Origin: Saccoglossus kowalevskii
Lineage: Eukaryota; Hemichordata; Enteropneusta; Harrimaniidae
DNA length: 29,209 nucleotides
NCBI RefSeq assembly: GCF_000003605.2
Contig: NW_003107592.1
Location: 141,877-171,085, forward strand
Direction of reading: 5' to 3'
Each line of letters opens with the position of its first letter. Position 1 is the first letter of the stretch. Below are positions 25,213 through 29,209 of the stretch, piece by piece. Made by a program: the position numbers and the translations under genes. A model generated the notes under the pieces. It saw only the letters and a program-made list of their open reading frames with translations, was not told the origin of the DNA and did no database searches.

Positions 25213-26876
25213 AACAAAGTCCTGACAATGTTAAATTGAACCTTGCAGGACACAGAGAGAGTTCAATAGCACACTTACTCAGACTGGATCCGAGTGCGGT
25301 TACTACGAGGATATCAGAAAATATATGTATCACAAAGTCACTACAGCAGGAACACTAACTCAAAAACAATGGATGTAACAGTGAATGGTTCAAGTTTATA
25401 CACAGCACTTCATTCTTGAAATAACCTTATCTTCTTACTTAGAGATTGAAACCCTGAACTACCTAAGGCAGTGATATTCGGGAATGCTTTTCATAAAGCC
25501 AAAATAAAACAAATTATGTGTTTCTAGTAACAGAAAAATACTGGGTAGGTAGCAGGGATTATCATCTTATTTTATTTATTTTTTGTTAATGTGTTGTAGA
25601 TTTTTGTGAGAACATAATCATGGTTTAACTACAGATGTGAAAAATGACATCTAATTTATTTTTCAGAATATATTTTCTTAATACAATGAAGTTCTATTCT
25701 TTCACTACATAGTAACAGTCTAAGAAAAATACTGGGTAGGGACTTTCATTTTATTTAAATTTTTTTTTTTTAATGTGTGGTGGATTTTTGTGAGAACATA
25801 ATCATGGTTTAACTACATTTGTGAAAAATTACATCTGAGTTATTTTTCAGAATATATTTTCTTAATTAATACAACTAAGTTATATTCTTTCACTGCATAG
25901 AAGAAAGTACATGAAATAAAAAAAATAGAATATCTGTGGAATGACTACAGCTAATTTGCATAAAAATTATATGTTTGAGCTCATTTGCATATAAAATTAA
26001 CTTTTTGACTTTTTTCCTCTGAAATGGATAAAGCAAGGTTACTGGAAATGAAAAATTTTTTTTACTGTATTTGGCTTAAATTTTGATTCCTGGTGTCTGG
26101 GGAATATCTTTTAATCATTTTATTTAATTTTTGAATACTGTAAAATACTTTATTTTAGCTGGAATTAATTTTCGTTGAAAAGAATTTTTGGATGTTTTGT
26201 ATGGAATTTATTTTCACTGATTTCTGACAAGTTTAATTTAAAATATAGGAAAAAAGGTATATGGGCTTGATTTTATTTTCACGGAATCATTCCTTCGGCG
26301 AAAATAGATTTCAAGCGAAAATAAAGTATTCTACAGTATCTAAACAAGGAAGCACGCAGATGACAAAACATCACAACCTATACTAGCTGACTGATGCAGC
26401 TACAACCTTCTTATAAATACATTACACTATTAGTTCTTATATTACCATGCACTTTTACTTATTTTGACCTTTCAAGAGAACATGAGCGTTAATATTTTTA
26501 GAAATGACGTCACGAACATATTTGATATTTTCAACCGAGGCTTATAAAATCATATTTATATTTTTGTATAGGGGGGCGTTTCACCGACAGCGGAGTAAAA
26601 CAGCACTACTTAACAGAATCACACCTCGCTCGTTGTTGCATTTTATTCGGTGACTGATTAACGGTGCCATAGCGAATAAAAATAGCTACCATGACGAAAA
26701 CCGCTCCTAGTGAAACCATGCATGCGTGGACATCGTCGTGTGTTGTTGTCAAGGAATGTTTTCGTTTTGAACAGGCATCAGCTGACCGCTATCGGACGCA
26801 GCAATAATGAGCGCACATTTTGCATATTTCACGCACTTACCAACTGGTTTTTCGATTCCTTCAGGAACAGATCCAT
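1..26876 (-). CDS. PRUNE2: PRUNE2-like gene: DHH/DHHA2 phosphoesterase head with giant acidic tail (3' end outside window)
   Basis: Gene-level entry; coding exons are listed separately. The spliced exons encode a PRUNE-family head: residues 1-263 come from five small exons and the rest from one giant exon. Seen directly: motif I GNESCDLDST (about residues 27-35), motif II LVDHN (D111-N113), motif III VIDHH (D131-H133), GTIVLD with D185, and SRKK (about 351-354) of DHHA2. These are the metal- and phosphate-binding motifs of PRUNE, yeast PPX1 and family II pyrophosphatases. Known members hydrolyse short polyphosphates or cyclic nucleotides in the cytosol. The tail is acidic and Ser/Asp/Glu-rich, and the partial protein already exceeds about 3,300 residues, comparable with vertebrate PRUNE2 (about 3,100) and far longer than PRUNE1 (about 450). 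The C-terminal BCH domain is not in the window, so the PRUNE2 assignment rests on the long tail. The start is chosen from a 12-codon exon with a perfect donor. Confidence 0.88.
535..1500 (-). repeat. Four-copy ~80-residue coding repeat
   Basis: Four tandem units, spaced 234, 249 and 252 bases (anchor CAAATGCA-type segments at 667, 901, 1150 and 1402), all in frame. The shared protein pattern includes SDISTEKxSIVERxSSI, then SGQEQLVHLDV, VMKEVxSQLDKP and STSETLNDIxFSA. The two middle copies are the most alike. I do not recognise the unit. Confidence 0.85.
3911..3985 (-). repeat. Seven-residue coding repeat (ENTS)
   Basis: Three tandem copies encode EENTSVSD, ENTSISE and ENTSFS in the PRUNE2-like tail, from a 21-base repeat. 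It is short, Ser/Glu-rich and in frame. Confidence 0.75.
5779..5877 (-). repeat. Glycine-rich coding repeat
   Basis: The reading frame here encodes repeats of the type GGGLSSP/GGGLRSP/GGGVSGA, from imperfect direct copies of a CCACCACCAG-rich unit on the plus strand. It probably forms a flexible linker that arose by slippage. Confidence 0.7.
6751..8547 (-). other. DPF/NPF endocytic-type motif cluster in PRUNE2-like tail
   Basis: Six [DN]PF tripeptides occur in the reading frame: DPF at 8539-8547, 8479-8487, 7018-7026 and 6751-6759, and NPF at 6931-6939 and 6805-6813. Several sit in a longer shared context such as DPFLPVSGQ, DPFMPYGEQ, NPFLSDIFVPSEQ and NPFEFDVFVPHV. DPF binds the AP-2 alpha appendage and NPF binds EH domains in other proteins. 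Human PRUNE2 also has NPF motifs in its tail (from memory). Binding here is inferred. Confidence 0.6.
7114..7977 (-). repeat. Eight-copy degenerate protein repeat in PRUNE2-like tail
   Basis: Within the coding exon, eight units of about 28-55 residues share the pattern [VI]-x-F-x-x-[RK], a variable spacer, then N-[IV]-V-x-x-[ML]-[LI]-A-x-x-M. Examples are NVVAQTLSSEM, NIVANRLAKNI, NIVSHMLAKDM, NVVGQMLASDM, NVVAHMIAGNM, NIVANLLAAEM, NVVGKLQAEV and NIVAYMLAYTSM. The NIVA..LA part would form a short amphipathic helix and the VxF part a short strand or linear motif. I do not recognise it as a known domain. Confidence 0.85.
9175..9962. other. Intron 5, left part: nothing recognised
   Basis: AT-rich non-coding sequence between the giant exon and the fold-back element. 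I see no exon, RNA gene or clear repeat. Confidence 0.6.
9963..10132. mobile_element. Fold-back MITE-like element with nested inverted repeats
   Basis: Outer arms AGGAAAAGATGTATAATAAT at 9963 and its complement ending at 10132 are inverted repeats. A second pair, AGGTTATTACGAGGATA (from about 9983) and TATCCTCGTAATAACCT (ending about 10089), is nested inside and continues as CAAAGTA/TACTTTG. The centre is GC-richer. No coding capacity and no clear target-site duplication were seen, so the superfamily is unknown. Confidence 0.7.
10133..10725. other. Intron 5, right part: nothing recognised
   Basis: AT-rich non-coding sequence up to the donor of exon 5. No repeat, exon or RNA gene recognised. 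Confidence 0.6.
10726..10820 (-). CDS. PRUNE2: PRUNE2-like coding exon 5: start of DHHA2
   Basis: A 95-base exon encoding LLTEEILRKDLKCINND and then VLRIGVSSVTMDLK. This matches PRUNE1 GLTTEQMLRKDQKTIY..VKVAISAIYMDLE, the start of the DHHA2 domain. The RKDLK motif is the conserved substrate-side element. The acceptor ends CTTGCAG just above 10820 and the donor is GTAAGA below 10726. It ends in phase 0 and joins to GAATTCCTTGCTCGA (EFLAR) of the giant exon. At this length it would be missed by ORF scanning. Confidence 0.95.
10930..11810. repeat. Intron 4 repeats: possible MITE and ACAAATGT-rich segments
   Basis: Two segments (about 10945-11025 and 11750-11805) share GTCAATTTT and GTGTCACATTTGTGG. 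Between them, TAGCGCCCTCGCC (about 11079) and CAGAGGGCGCAAC (about 11480) look like terminal inverted repeats of a roughly 410-bp non-autonomous DNA element. The TIR match is short, so this is tentative. Confidence 0.35.
11874..12029 (-). CDS. PRUNE2: PRUNE2-like coding exon 4: motif IV (GTIVLD)
   Basis: The exon completes Gly180 and encodes GTIVLDTVNFDPAAGKT, equivalent to GTIILDCVN in PRUNE1, whose Asp (human D179) binds metal; here it is Asp185. It continues through DLFDALQSAKCDISG, matching DIFDSLQKAKFDVSG, the end of the DHH domain and linker to DHHA2. The acceptor ends TTTCACCTAG just above 12029 and the donor is GTCAGG below 11874. It begins with the last two bases of the split Gly codon and ends with the first base of the next split Gly codon. 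Confidence 0.95.
12463..12546. repeat. Dispersed repeat (copy 1 of 2), intron 3
   Basis: Matches 23854-23932 in the same orientation, sharing GACGCCATTAC, TTTGTCCTGTTTTT and TTTCGCACATAA-like blocks. Family unknown. The rest of intron 3 (12030-12460 and 12550-13225) shows nothing else that I can name. Confidence 0.6.
13230..13460 (+). repeat. Dispersed repeat (copy 1), inverted relative to copy at 16250-16530
   Basis: The complement of this segment aligns with 16250-16530 over AACCAAGGTTCC, AAAGTCGCATTC, TGGTGAATGA-like and CCCATTGAGTCTGT blocks, and further through CTTGCAATTTGCACATA. It is non-coding and possibly SINE-derived, since a GTTCGAAT box is present at 13332, but no full tRNA-like head was seen. 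Confidence 0.7.
13565..13961 (-). CDS. PRUNE2: PRUNE2-like coding exon 3: DHH motifs II and III
   Basis: The exon encodes residues 48-179 plus one base of Gly180. It starts TKESTEDTAYIPVLNIPRDE, matching the PRUNE1 segment around VFVPVLNIKRSEL. Motif II is LTLVDHNIL (Asp111-His112-Asn113) and motif III is VTEVIDHHSNQ (Asp131-His132-His133). The segment VTIEMVGSCVTLVTEKI matches CHVSVELVGSCATLVTERI of PRUNE1. DHN followed by DHH is the arrangement of family II pyrophosphatases and PPX1, whereas human PRUNE1 has DHH followed by DHR (from memory). So this copy keeps the older-looking active site. The acceptor is TTTTTACAG at 13962-13964 and the donor is GTGCGT below 13565; the exon ends in phase 1. 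Confidence 0.95.
14051..14420 (+). mobile_element. TIR element family A, copy 1 (right end missing)
   Basis: Starts AAGGTAGAAGCCTAGTCATA and aligns along its length with 19211-19580, including GCATGACAATGTTCATT, TGTCCCATGG, CAGCCTATGTCACC and ATCTCTGCCATAGGAA. Non-autonomous, no coding capacity. Confidence 0.75.
14790..15180. repeat. 152-bp tandem repeat, about 2.6 copies
   Basis: The anchor GTTTATGGCATTTT recurs at 14801, 14953 and 15105, exactly 152 bases apart. Units include ATAAAACATTTACAGACATT and TTTCTATATTTTATAAATCC. Very AT-rich; the second and third copies are almost identical. Confidence 0.85.
15185..15641. mobile_element. Two adjacent TACTGTA-ended MITE-like elements
   Basis: One element spans about 15185-15456 and the next about 15455-15641; they meet at a shared CAGTACTG. 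Ends read TACTGTAAAT/TACTGTGAAAT and, inverted, ATTTACAGTA. The second has inner inverted repeats CACTGGGTTTT and AAAACCCAGTG. The first has a GC-rich core (about 15278-15340) with GTCGTCGTC and GACGAGGTGACGAC. A TA target site is suggested. Confidence 0.55.
15965..16170 (+). repeat. Dispersed repeat family B, copy 1
   Basis: Aligns with the complement of 20022-20222: GCATTCTATGGCTT, TTGGGGCCAAAATTACTA, CAGACAGGTCACAGTTGAAG and GAGGGCGCTGCGCCCCTG are shared. Includes a G run near 16100. Unknown family. Confidence 0.8.
16250..16530 (-). repeat. Dispersed repeat, inverted copy of 13230-13460
   Basis: See the copy at 13230: shared blocks include AACCAAGGTTCC and CCCATTGAGTCTGT. The two copies are in opposite orientation on either side of exon 3. 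Confidence 0.7.
16820..17400 (+). repeat. Pair of ~90-bp direct repeats in intron 2
   Basis: About 16825-16915 and 17305-17395 share CCTTGGCTA-like, TGATTGG, CCAATCA and ATGTATTTTACCAAG blocks. The sequence between them is AT-rich and non-coding. Confidence 0.55.
17579..17683 (-). CDS. PRUNE2: PRUNE2-like coding exon 2: DHH motif I
   Basis: A 35-codon exon encoding protein residues 13-47. It contains KVHVVIGNESCDLDST, the first metal-binding motif of the DHH superfamily in its PRUNE form, where Asn replaces the usual His of GHxxPDxDS. The first strand (VHVVIG) and following helix (ISAIVYAWFLSQ) match human PRUNE1 and PRUNE2. It is bounded on the minus strand by a pyrimidine-rich acceptor ending TTTTTCAG at 17684-17686 and a donor GTGAGT immediately below 17579. 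Both junctions are phase 0. A minisatellite starts only about 30 bp upstream of the acceptor. Confidence 0.95.
17712..18048. repeat. Minisatellite with 106-bp higher-order unit next to exon 2 acceptor
   Basis: The anchor GCATTAGTGATG recurs at 17725, 17831, 17937 and 18001 (steps 106, 106, 64). The 106-bp unit is a 64-bp block plus a 42-bp block that share GATTCTAGGCATTAGTG. The array lies in intron 1, about 30 bp upstream of the exon 2 acceptor. Confidence 0.85.
18411..18601 (+). repeat. Dispersed repeat family C, copy 1
   Basis: Shares CAGACTTTCTC, GAGCCAACA, TTTGAGTCAATTTTCAG and TCCCAATCTTCTGAA with 23095-23340 (same strand) and, inverted, with 28930-29041. Non-coding, family unknown. 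Confidence 0.7.
18645..18953. mobile_element. TACTGTA MITE with a tandem duplication across its left end
   Basis: The element's right end is AAAATAAAGTATTCTACAGTAT at 18953. Its left end, ATACTGTAGAATACTTTATT, occurs twice, at 18645 and 18761, because a 116-bp segment including flanking DNA (from 18593 and 18709) is tandemly duplicated. The inner copy, 18761-18953, is a complete element of about 193 bp. It aligns with the complement of 26135-26339. Confidence 0.8.
19211..19755 (+). mobile_element. TIR element family A, full-length copy
   Basis: Left end AAGGTAGAAGCCTATTCAT and right end ATGAGTAGGCTTCTATCTT are inverted repeats of about 19 bp. It aligns with 14051-14420 over its left two-thirds and with the complement of 28409-28556 over its right end. 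About 545 bp with no transposase, so non-autonomous. Confidence 0.8.
20022..20222 (-). repeat. Dispersed repeat family B, inverted copy
   Basis: Complement of 15965-16170 with most positions matching, including GGGGCGCAGCGCCCTC. With the first copy it flanks exon 2 in opposite orientation. Confidence 0.8.
20226..22130. other. Intron 1, middle: nothing recognised
   Basis: AT-rich non-coding sequence. Short open frames here show no domain or splice-consistent exon. No repeat recognised by eye. Confidence 0.55.
22137..22757. repeat. 34-bp satellite made of two palindromes
   Basis: About 18 units of 34 bp (some shortened by 3 or 10 bp) of the form TGTAGACAATTGTAGATGTC followed by AATATAGACATCAT. 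Each unit holds the palindrome ACAATTGT and the inverted pair GATGTC/GACATC, so both strands read almost alike. It lies in intron 1 and ends next to the ATTCT microsatellite. Confidence 0.9.
22804..22901 (+). repeat. (ATTCT)n microsatellite, about 20 copies
   Basis: An uninterrupted pentanucleotide run of ATTCT, in intron 1 on the strand opposite to the PRUNE2-like gene. Confidence 0.97.
23095..23340 (+). repeat. Dispersed repeat family C, copy 2
   Basis: Aligns with 18411-18601 and carries an extra segment of about 40 bp near 23140-23190. No coding capacity. Confidence 0.7.
23854..23932. repeat. Dispersed repeat, copy 2 of the intron 3 repeat
   Basis: Direct-orientation match to 12463-12546 (GACGCCATTAC, TTTGTCCTGTTTTT). 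The stretches 23345-23850 and 23935-25060 hold nothing else I recognise apart from poly-A/T and poly-C runs. Confidence 0.6.
25062..25214 (+). repeat. Compound (AAAC)n(AAAT)n microsatellite
   Basis: About 11 AAAC copies pass through mixed units into about 25 AAAT copies. The open frames rich in YLFI on the minus strand are a by-product of this repeat. Confidence 0.97.
25533..25905 (+). repeat. 191-bp tandem duplication
   Basis: Two adjacent copies start GAAAAATACTGGGTAGG at 25533 and 25724. They share GTGAGAACATAATCATGG and TTTTTCAGAATATATTTTC, with small differences, indicating a moderately old duplication. Confidence 0.85.
26135..26339. mobile_element. TACTGTA MITE, second copy, inverted
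   Basis: Ends ATACTGTAAAATACTTTATT and AATAAAGTATTCTACAGTAT are inverted repeats. Its complement aligns with 18761-18953, sharing TTCCATACAAAACA and GTGAAAATAAAAT. About 205 bp, non-autonomous. It lies upstream of the first exon's promoter side in intron 1. Confidence 0.8.
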
Positions 26877-27683
26877 ATTTACGGTTCTTATATTCCCATA
26901 TCACATCGACGAACGACACAGTACTTTAAAAATCAACTGTTTATATCCACAGGCGGCCGATGAACCACCTTCCGATGAACTCCGATCACTCGTGAGTGAA
27001 GTCCGATCTGCGCATGCCCCTTGGTTACCCCGTTTCGCGATTGCCCGTAGGTATCTGAAAAGAACGAACATGAACTGAAGACAAGTGTGGAGCTTATCTG
27101 ACATACAATATTTATGGTCACACGTTTATGCATTGCTGAAGTACAGAAAAGTTAACTTTTTCCTGTTTGTCAGCTCGATGGAAAAGTCGATGCGGCATTA
27201 TGGAACCACTCCGTAGAGTCAGTTTCGGGTGAGTCAACCTTTGACCTAAAATGAAAATAATATATTTTTTTCCTCGGTACGAACGTTTTTATATCTTTAA
27301 GTATTTGTCTATAAGAACAAATATTCGTGCAATGATAACACTAATTGGTTAAAACAAAGCAAAACGTTTAAAAAATACATTCGCGCAAGAATACACAAAA
27401 CGCATGACGTCGCAATAGTTGTTTAGTAATTTCTGATGACGTTTTCAACGCAAACATTTCTTGTCGTCTGGAGAATTTCGCCCTCATATTCCGCTGTTGT
27501 AGCAATCTATATATGGATAATTTGACCTCCGCTTTGCACATTTGTGTTAGGGGTCGTTTTCGACAGCTCATGTCCTACCGAAGGTGACGCTCATCTTGAG
27601 GTTTGTGTGATTCGGTGAAAGAAATAACTGCCAATCTTACTGACTTGTGTCGTTGAGAACGAAAACCCGGAACTGTACTCCCA
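26500..27683. promoter_or_regulatory. Probable bidirectional promoter between PRUNE2-like and mannosidase II-like genes
   Basis: Start codons of two divergent genes lie about 0.8 kb apart (26876 and 27684). By eye, CG dinucleotides are clearly denser here than in the surrounding AT-rich sequence. A full CRE palindrome TGACGTCA is at 26505-26512, and partial sites ATGACGTCG (about 27404) and ATGACGTTT (about 27435) lie further right. A good plus-strand donor, GTGAGTCAAC at 27229, could end a non-coding first exon of the right-hand gene. Transcription start sites cannot be placed from sequence. Confidence 0.6.
26841..26876 (-). CDS. PRUNE2: PRUNE2-like coding exon 1 (start codon, 12 codons)
   Basis: The exon encodes MDLFLKESKNQL and ends on a codon boundary at a strong donor, GTAAGT (minus strand, just below 26841). 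The pattern Met-acidic-x-aromatic-Leu, then a short helix ending in Leu, is the N-terminus of the PRUNE family (human PRUNE1 begins MEDYLQ, PRUNE2 MEEFLQ, quoted from memory). It joins in frame to exon 2, which starts at codon phase 0, giving QL then NNLNQYAKVHVVIG. It is too short to be found by ORF length. It lies in the CpG-rich stretch that looks like the promoter region, as expected for a first exon. Other candidate first exons in the intron failed on phase. Confidence 0.85.
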
Positions 27684-27806
27684 ATGAAAGCCATGAGACG
27701 CTACTACGCTCTGTTGACTTCGTCAGTCTTTTTCGTGGCAATTGTGTCTATGTACCTTTTACTGGACCAGGCGACGAATAGCGGGATACAAGATCAATTA
27801 CAAGAG
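27684..27806 (+). CDS. First coding exon of a Golgi type II membrane protein, alpha-mannosidase II-like
   Basis: A 41-codon exon starting MKAMRRYYALLTSS and ending DQLQE at a strong donor GTGAGA (27807). It has a short basic cytosolic tail (KAMRR), then a hydrophobic segment of about 20 residues ending in MYLLLD, then a polar stem: the layout of Golgi type II glycosidases and glycosyltransferases. Residue by residue it resembles the N-terminus of alpha-mannosidase II (from memory, Drosophila RRRFALV..LSLYIILN and human MAN2A1 SRQFTV..FSLYLMLD). That enzyme trims mannose from hybrid N-glycans in the medial Golgi. No catalytic sequence is in the window, so the identity is provisional. Transcription is divergent from the PRUNE2-like gene. 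No second exon is visible up to 29209. Confidence 0.6.
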
Positions 27807-28408
27807 GTGAGACATCTTTATTGTGAAAATTAATCACACCTATTTAGTTTAATTGCCCCGTCATAACGGATGTTGTTGGCTTGGCAACTTGTAAGTTATA
27901 CCCCATTTCGTGACGTACTACAAGTCGCGAAACAAAAACACTTAAGTTTTGTAATGGAAAGTTTAAACAAAACATCATCTTTACCGCACCCCGAACGCCT
28001 TGTAATATAAAAATAAACTATAAAATTAAAACCATGAATTGATTATACAGTCTATGAGGTAGAGGGACACGTCTGTAAAAGACATTTAATATTATACACG
28101 TGTTACGCCGTTTTTTTTTTTACTTATTCTTTTTTTTAATTAATATTCATTTTGCATACTTTGTATTGTTTAAATATTCATCATGTATTTGTATTTTGAG
28201 GGGAAGACCACATAAATGAATTATTGAAAAATGTGTTTTTTGTTTGTTTTTGCAATTTATGCAATATCACAAACACAACTGACATATTACTAATATCACA
28301 TATGTTGCATGGCTATGTGATCTATTCAATATGATGTACATATTAGGTAACACAAACATAAATAATCCATTACAAACCATTTTAGAAATTTATTTGGCTT
28401 AAGCTGCT

Positions 28409-28556
28409 TAAGATAGAAGCATGCTTAAAAATGCAAATACCCAGCATTTATTCATTTTGCAATGAATTCAAAAGTAGAGGGTTCACCATCATGATATTTG
28501 AGAAAACGATTATTGTATGTATGTTAGTGGATAGTGGCTATTTTGTCTGTATTGTA
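28409..28556 (-). mobile_element. TIR element family A, partial inverted copy
   Basis: Starts TAAGATAGAAGCATGCTTA and matches the complement of the right end of the 19211-19755 element (AAATACCCAGCATTTATTCA, then TAGTGGATAGTGGC). Only about the right third is present. It lies in the first intron of the mannosidase II-like gene. Confidence 0.65.
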
Positions 28557-28929
28557 ACACTTTTACTATATGTTCTTATAGCAAATAATTGAAAAACTTG
28601 GGTGTTGACATACTTACAAAACCAACGTCACAACTGTAAACATTGTACTATATAGTTGACATACTTTCATTTTAAGTGATTAATAATTTATTATTCAATT
28701 TGGCTGTCATGTCAATGTCTTTCATCAATAATAGAAATATATGTATTGTCACAAATAGTTTCACCAATTGCTTTGTTATATATAATACATTTTTCAATAA
28801 ATCTTTCACTATTGATATACATATAGTACTAAAATTAAAATAAGACAAATTCTATTAAGTACTTGTGCGTGTGGTATTTTTGGTATCCTTGCTTCAATAT
28901 ACCGTAGGCAGCCTGTTGTGTTACAAATA

Positions 28930-29041
28930 AATTGAAGAAAATTGGAACAAAAATAGCCAAATTTGTTTGAGTGAAAATTTACTCAAATTTTGTCTGTTGG
29001 CTCCAAAATTAGGGTGAGAAAGCCTGGTGGTAAAAAAGTTA
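28930..29041 (-). repeat. Dispersed repeat family C, inverted copy
   Basis: Complement shares GCTTTCTCACCC, GAGCCAACAGACAAAATTTG and TGAGTAAATTTTCA-like blocks with 23095-23340. The rest of the right-hand intron (27807-28400 and 28560-28925) shows nothing I recognise. Confidence 0.65.
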
Positions 29042-29209
29042 ATATACATACATGTATGACATGTTGCTTCAGCTACATCTGCACAAGCATTAAATAAGGG
29101 AATTGTAATGTCCTATATCATTATTGATGCATGACCTTTGACATCACACGATATGTTACTATAGTGATGACTCTGTAGCATTATGGGATACCTGAACGGC
29201 ATGGCCGCC

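Noticed and set aside
25267-25333. Minus-strand GTAAGT donor near 25271 as the end of a first exon
   Set aside because: The preceding frame ends in phase 1, which gives a stop when joined to exon 2, and the peptide does not resemble PRUNE. A non-coding exon cannot be excluded.
25026-25333. YLFI-repeat open frames
   Set aside because: Produced by the AAAT/AAAC microsatellite.
26710-27078. 122-codon plus-strand open frame
   Set aside because: It overlaps exon 1 of the PRUNE2-like gene on the other strand, shows no domain and lies in the probable promoter.
1-29209. Retroviral, LTR, Polinton or LINE coding remains
   Set aside because: No reverse transcriptase, integrase, capsid or polymerase motif was seen in any frame; all mobile elements found are short and non-coding.

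Overview
The window is a piece of an animal nuclear genome, AT-rich and repeat-filled, with spliced genes and long introns. Its content fits an invertebrate, perhaps a hemichordate or another non-vertebrate deuterostome, or a lophotrochozoan. I cannot name the species from sequence alone.

Almost the whole window (about 26876 down to the left edge, minus strand) is one gene: a PRUNE2-like protein. I could assemble its 5' half exon by exon: a 12-codon first exon (26841-26876), a 9.2 kb intron, then exons at 17579-17683, 13565-13961, 11874-12029 and 10726-10820, and a giant exon from 9174 that runs off the left edge. All six junctions keep the reading frame and have GT..AG ends. The first exons encode a complete DHH/DHHA2 phosphoesterase head (PRUNE/exopolyphosphatase family) with every catalytic motif in place. 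The giant exon finishes the DHHA2 domain and continues as roughly 3,000 residues of acidic, low-complexity, repeat-bearing tail. The C-terminal BCH/CRAL-TRIO domain expected for PRUNE2 is not in the window and would lie to the left. Within the giant exon the open frame changes twice, near 5230-5269 and near 4258, in compensating directions.

The tail holds internal repeats not obviously explained by any known domain: an eight-copy array (7114-7977), a cluster of DPF/NPF motifs (6751-8547), a four-copy ~80-residue repeat (about 535-1500), a 32-residue tandem repeat at the left edge, and two matching Cys-Cys-His motifs.

At the right end, head to head with the PRUNE2-like gene and about 0.8 kb between start codons, is the first coding exon (27684-27806, plus strand) of a type II Golgi membrane protein whose N-terminus resembles alpha-mannosidase II. 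The intergenic stretch is visibly CpG-richer than its surroundings and carries CRE-like TGACGT sites, so it is probably a shared bidirectional promoter.

The introns hold only repeats: TACTGTA-ended MITE-like elements, a fold-back element, at least four other dispersed families present two or three times each, tandem repeats (34, 106, 152, 191 bp units) and microsatellites. I saw no tRNA, rRNA, CRISPR, retroviral or LTR element, and no transposase or reverse transcriptase reading frame.
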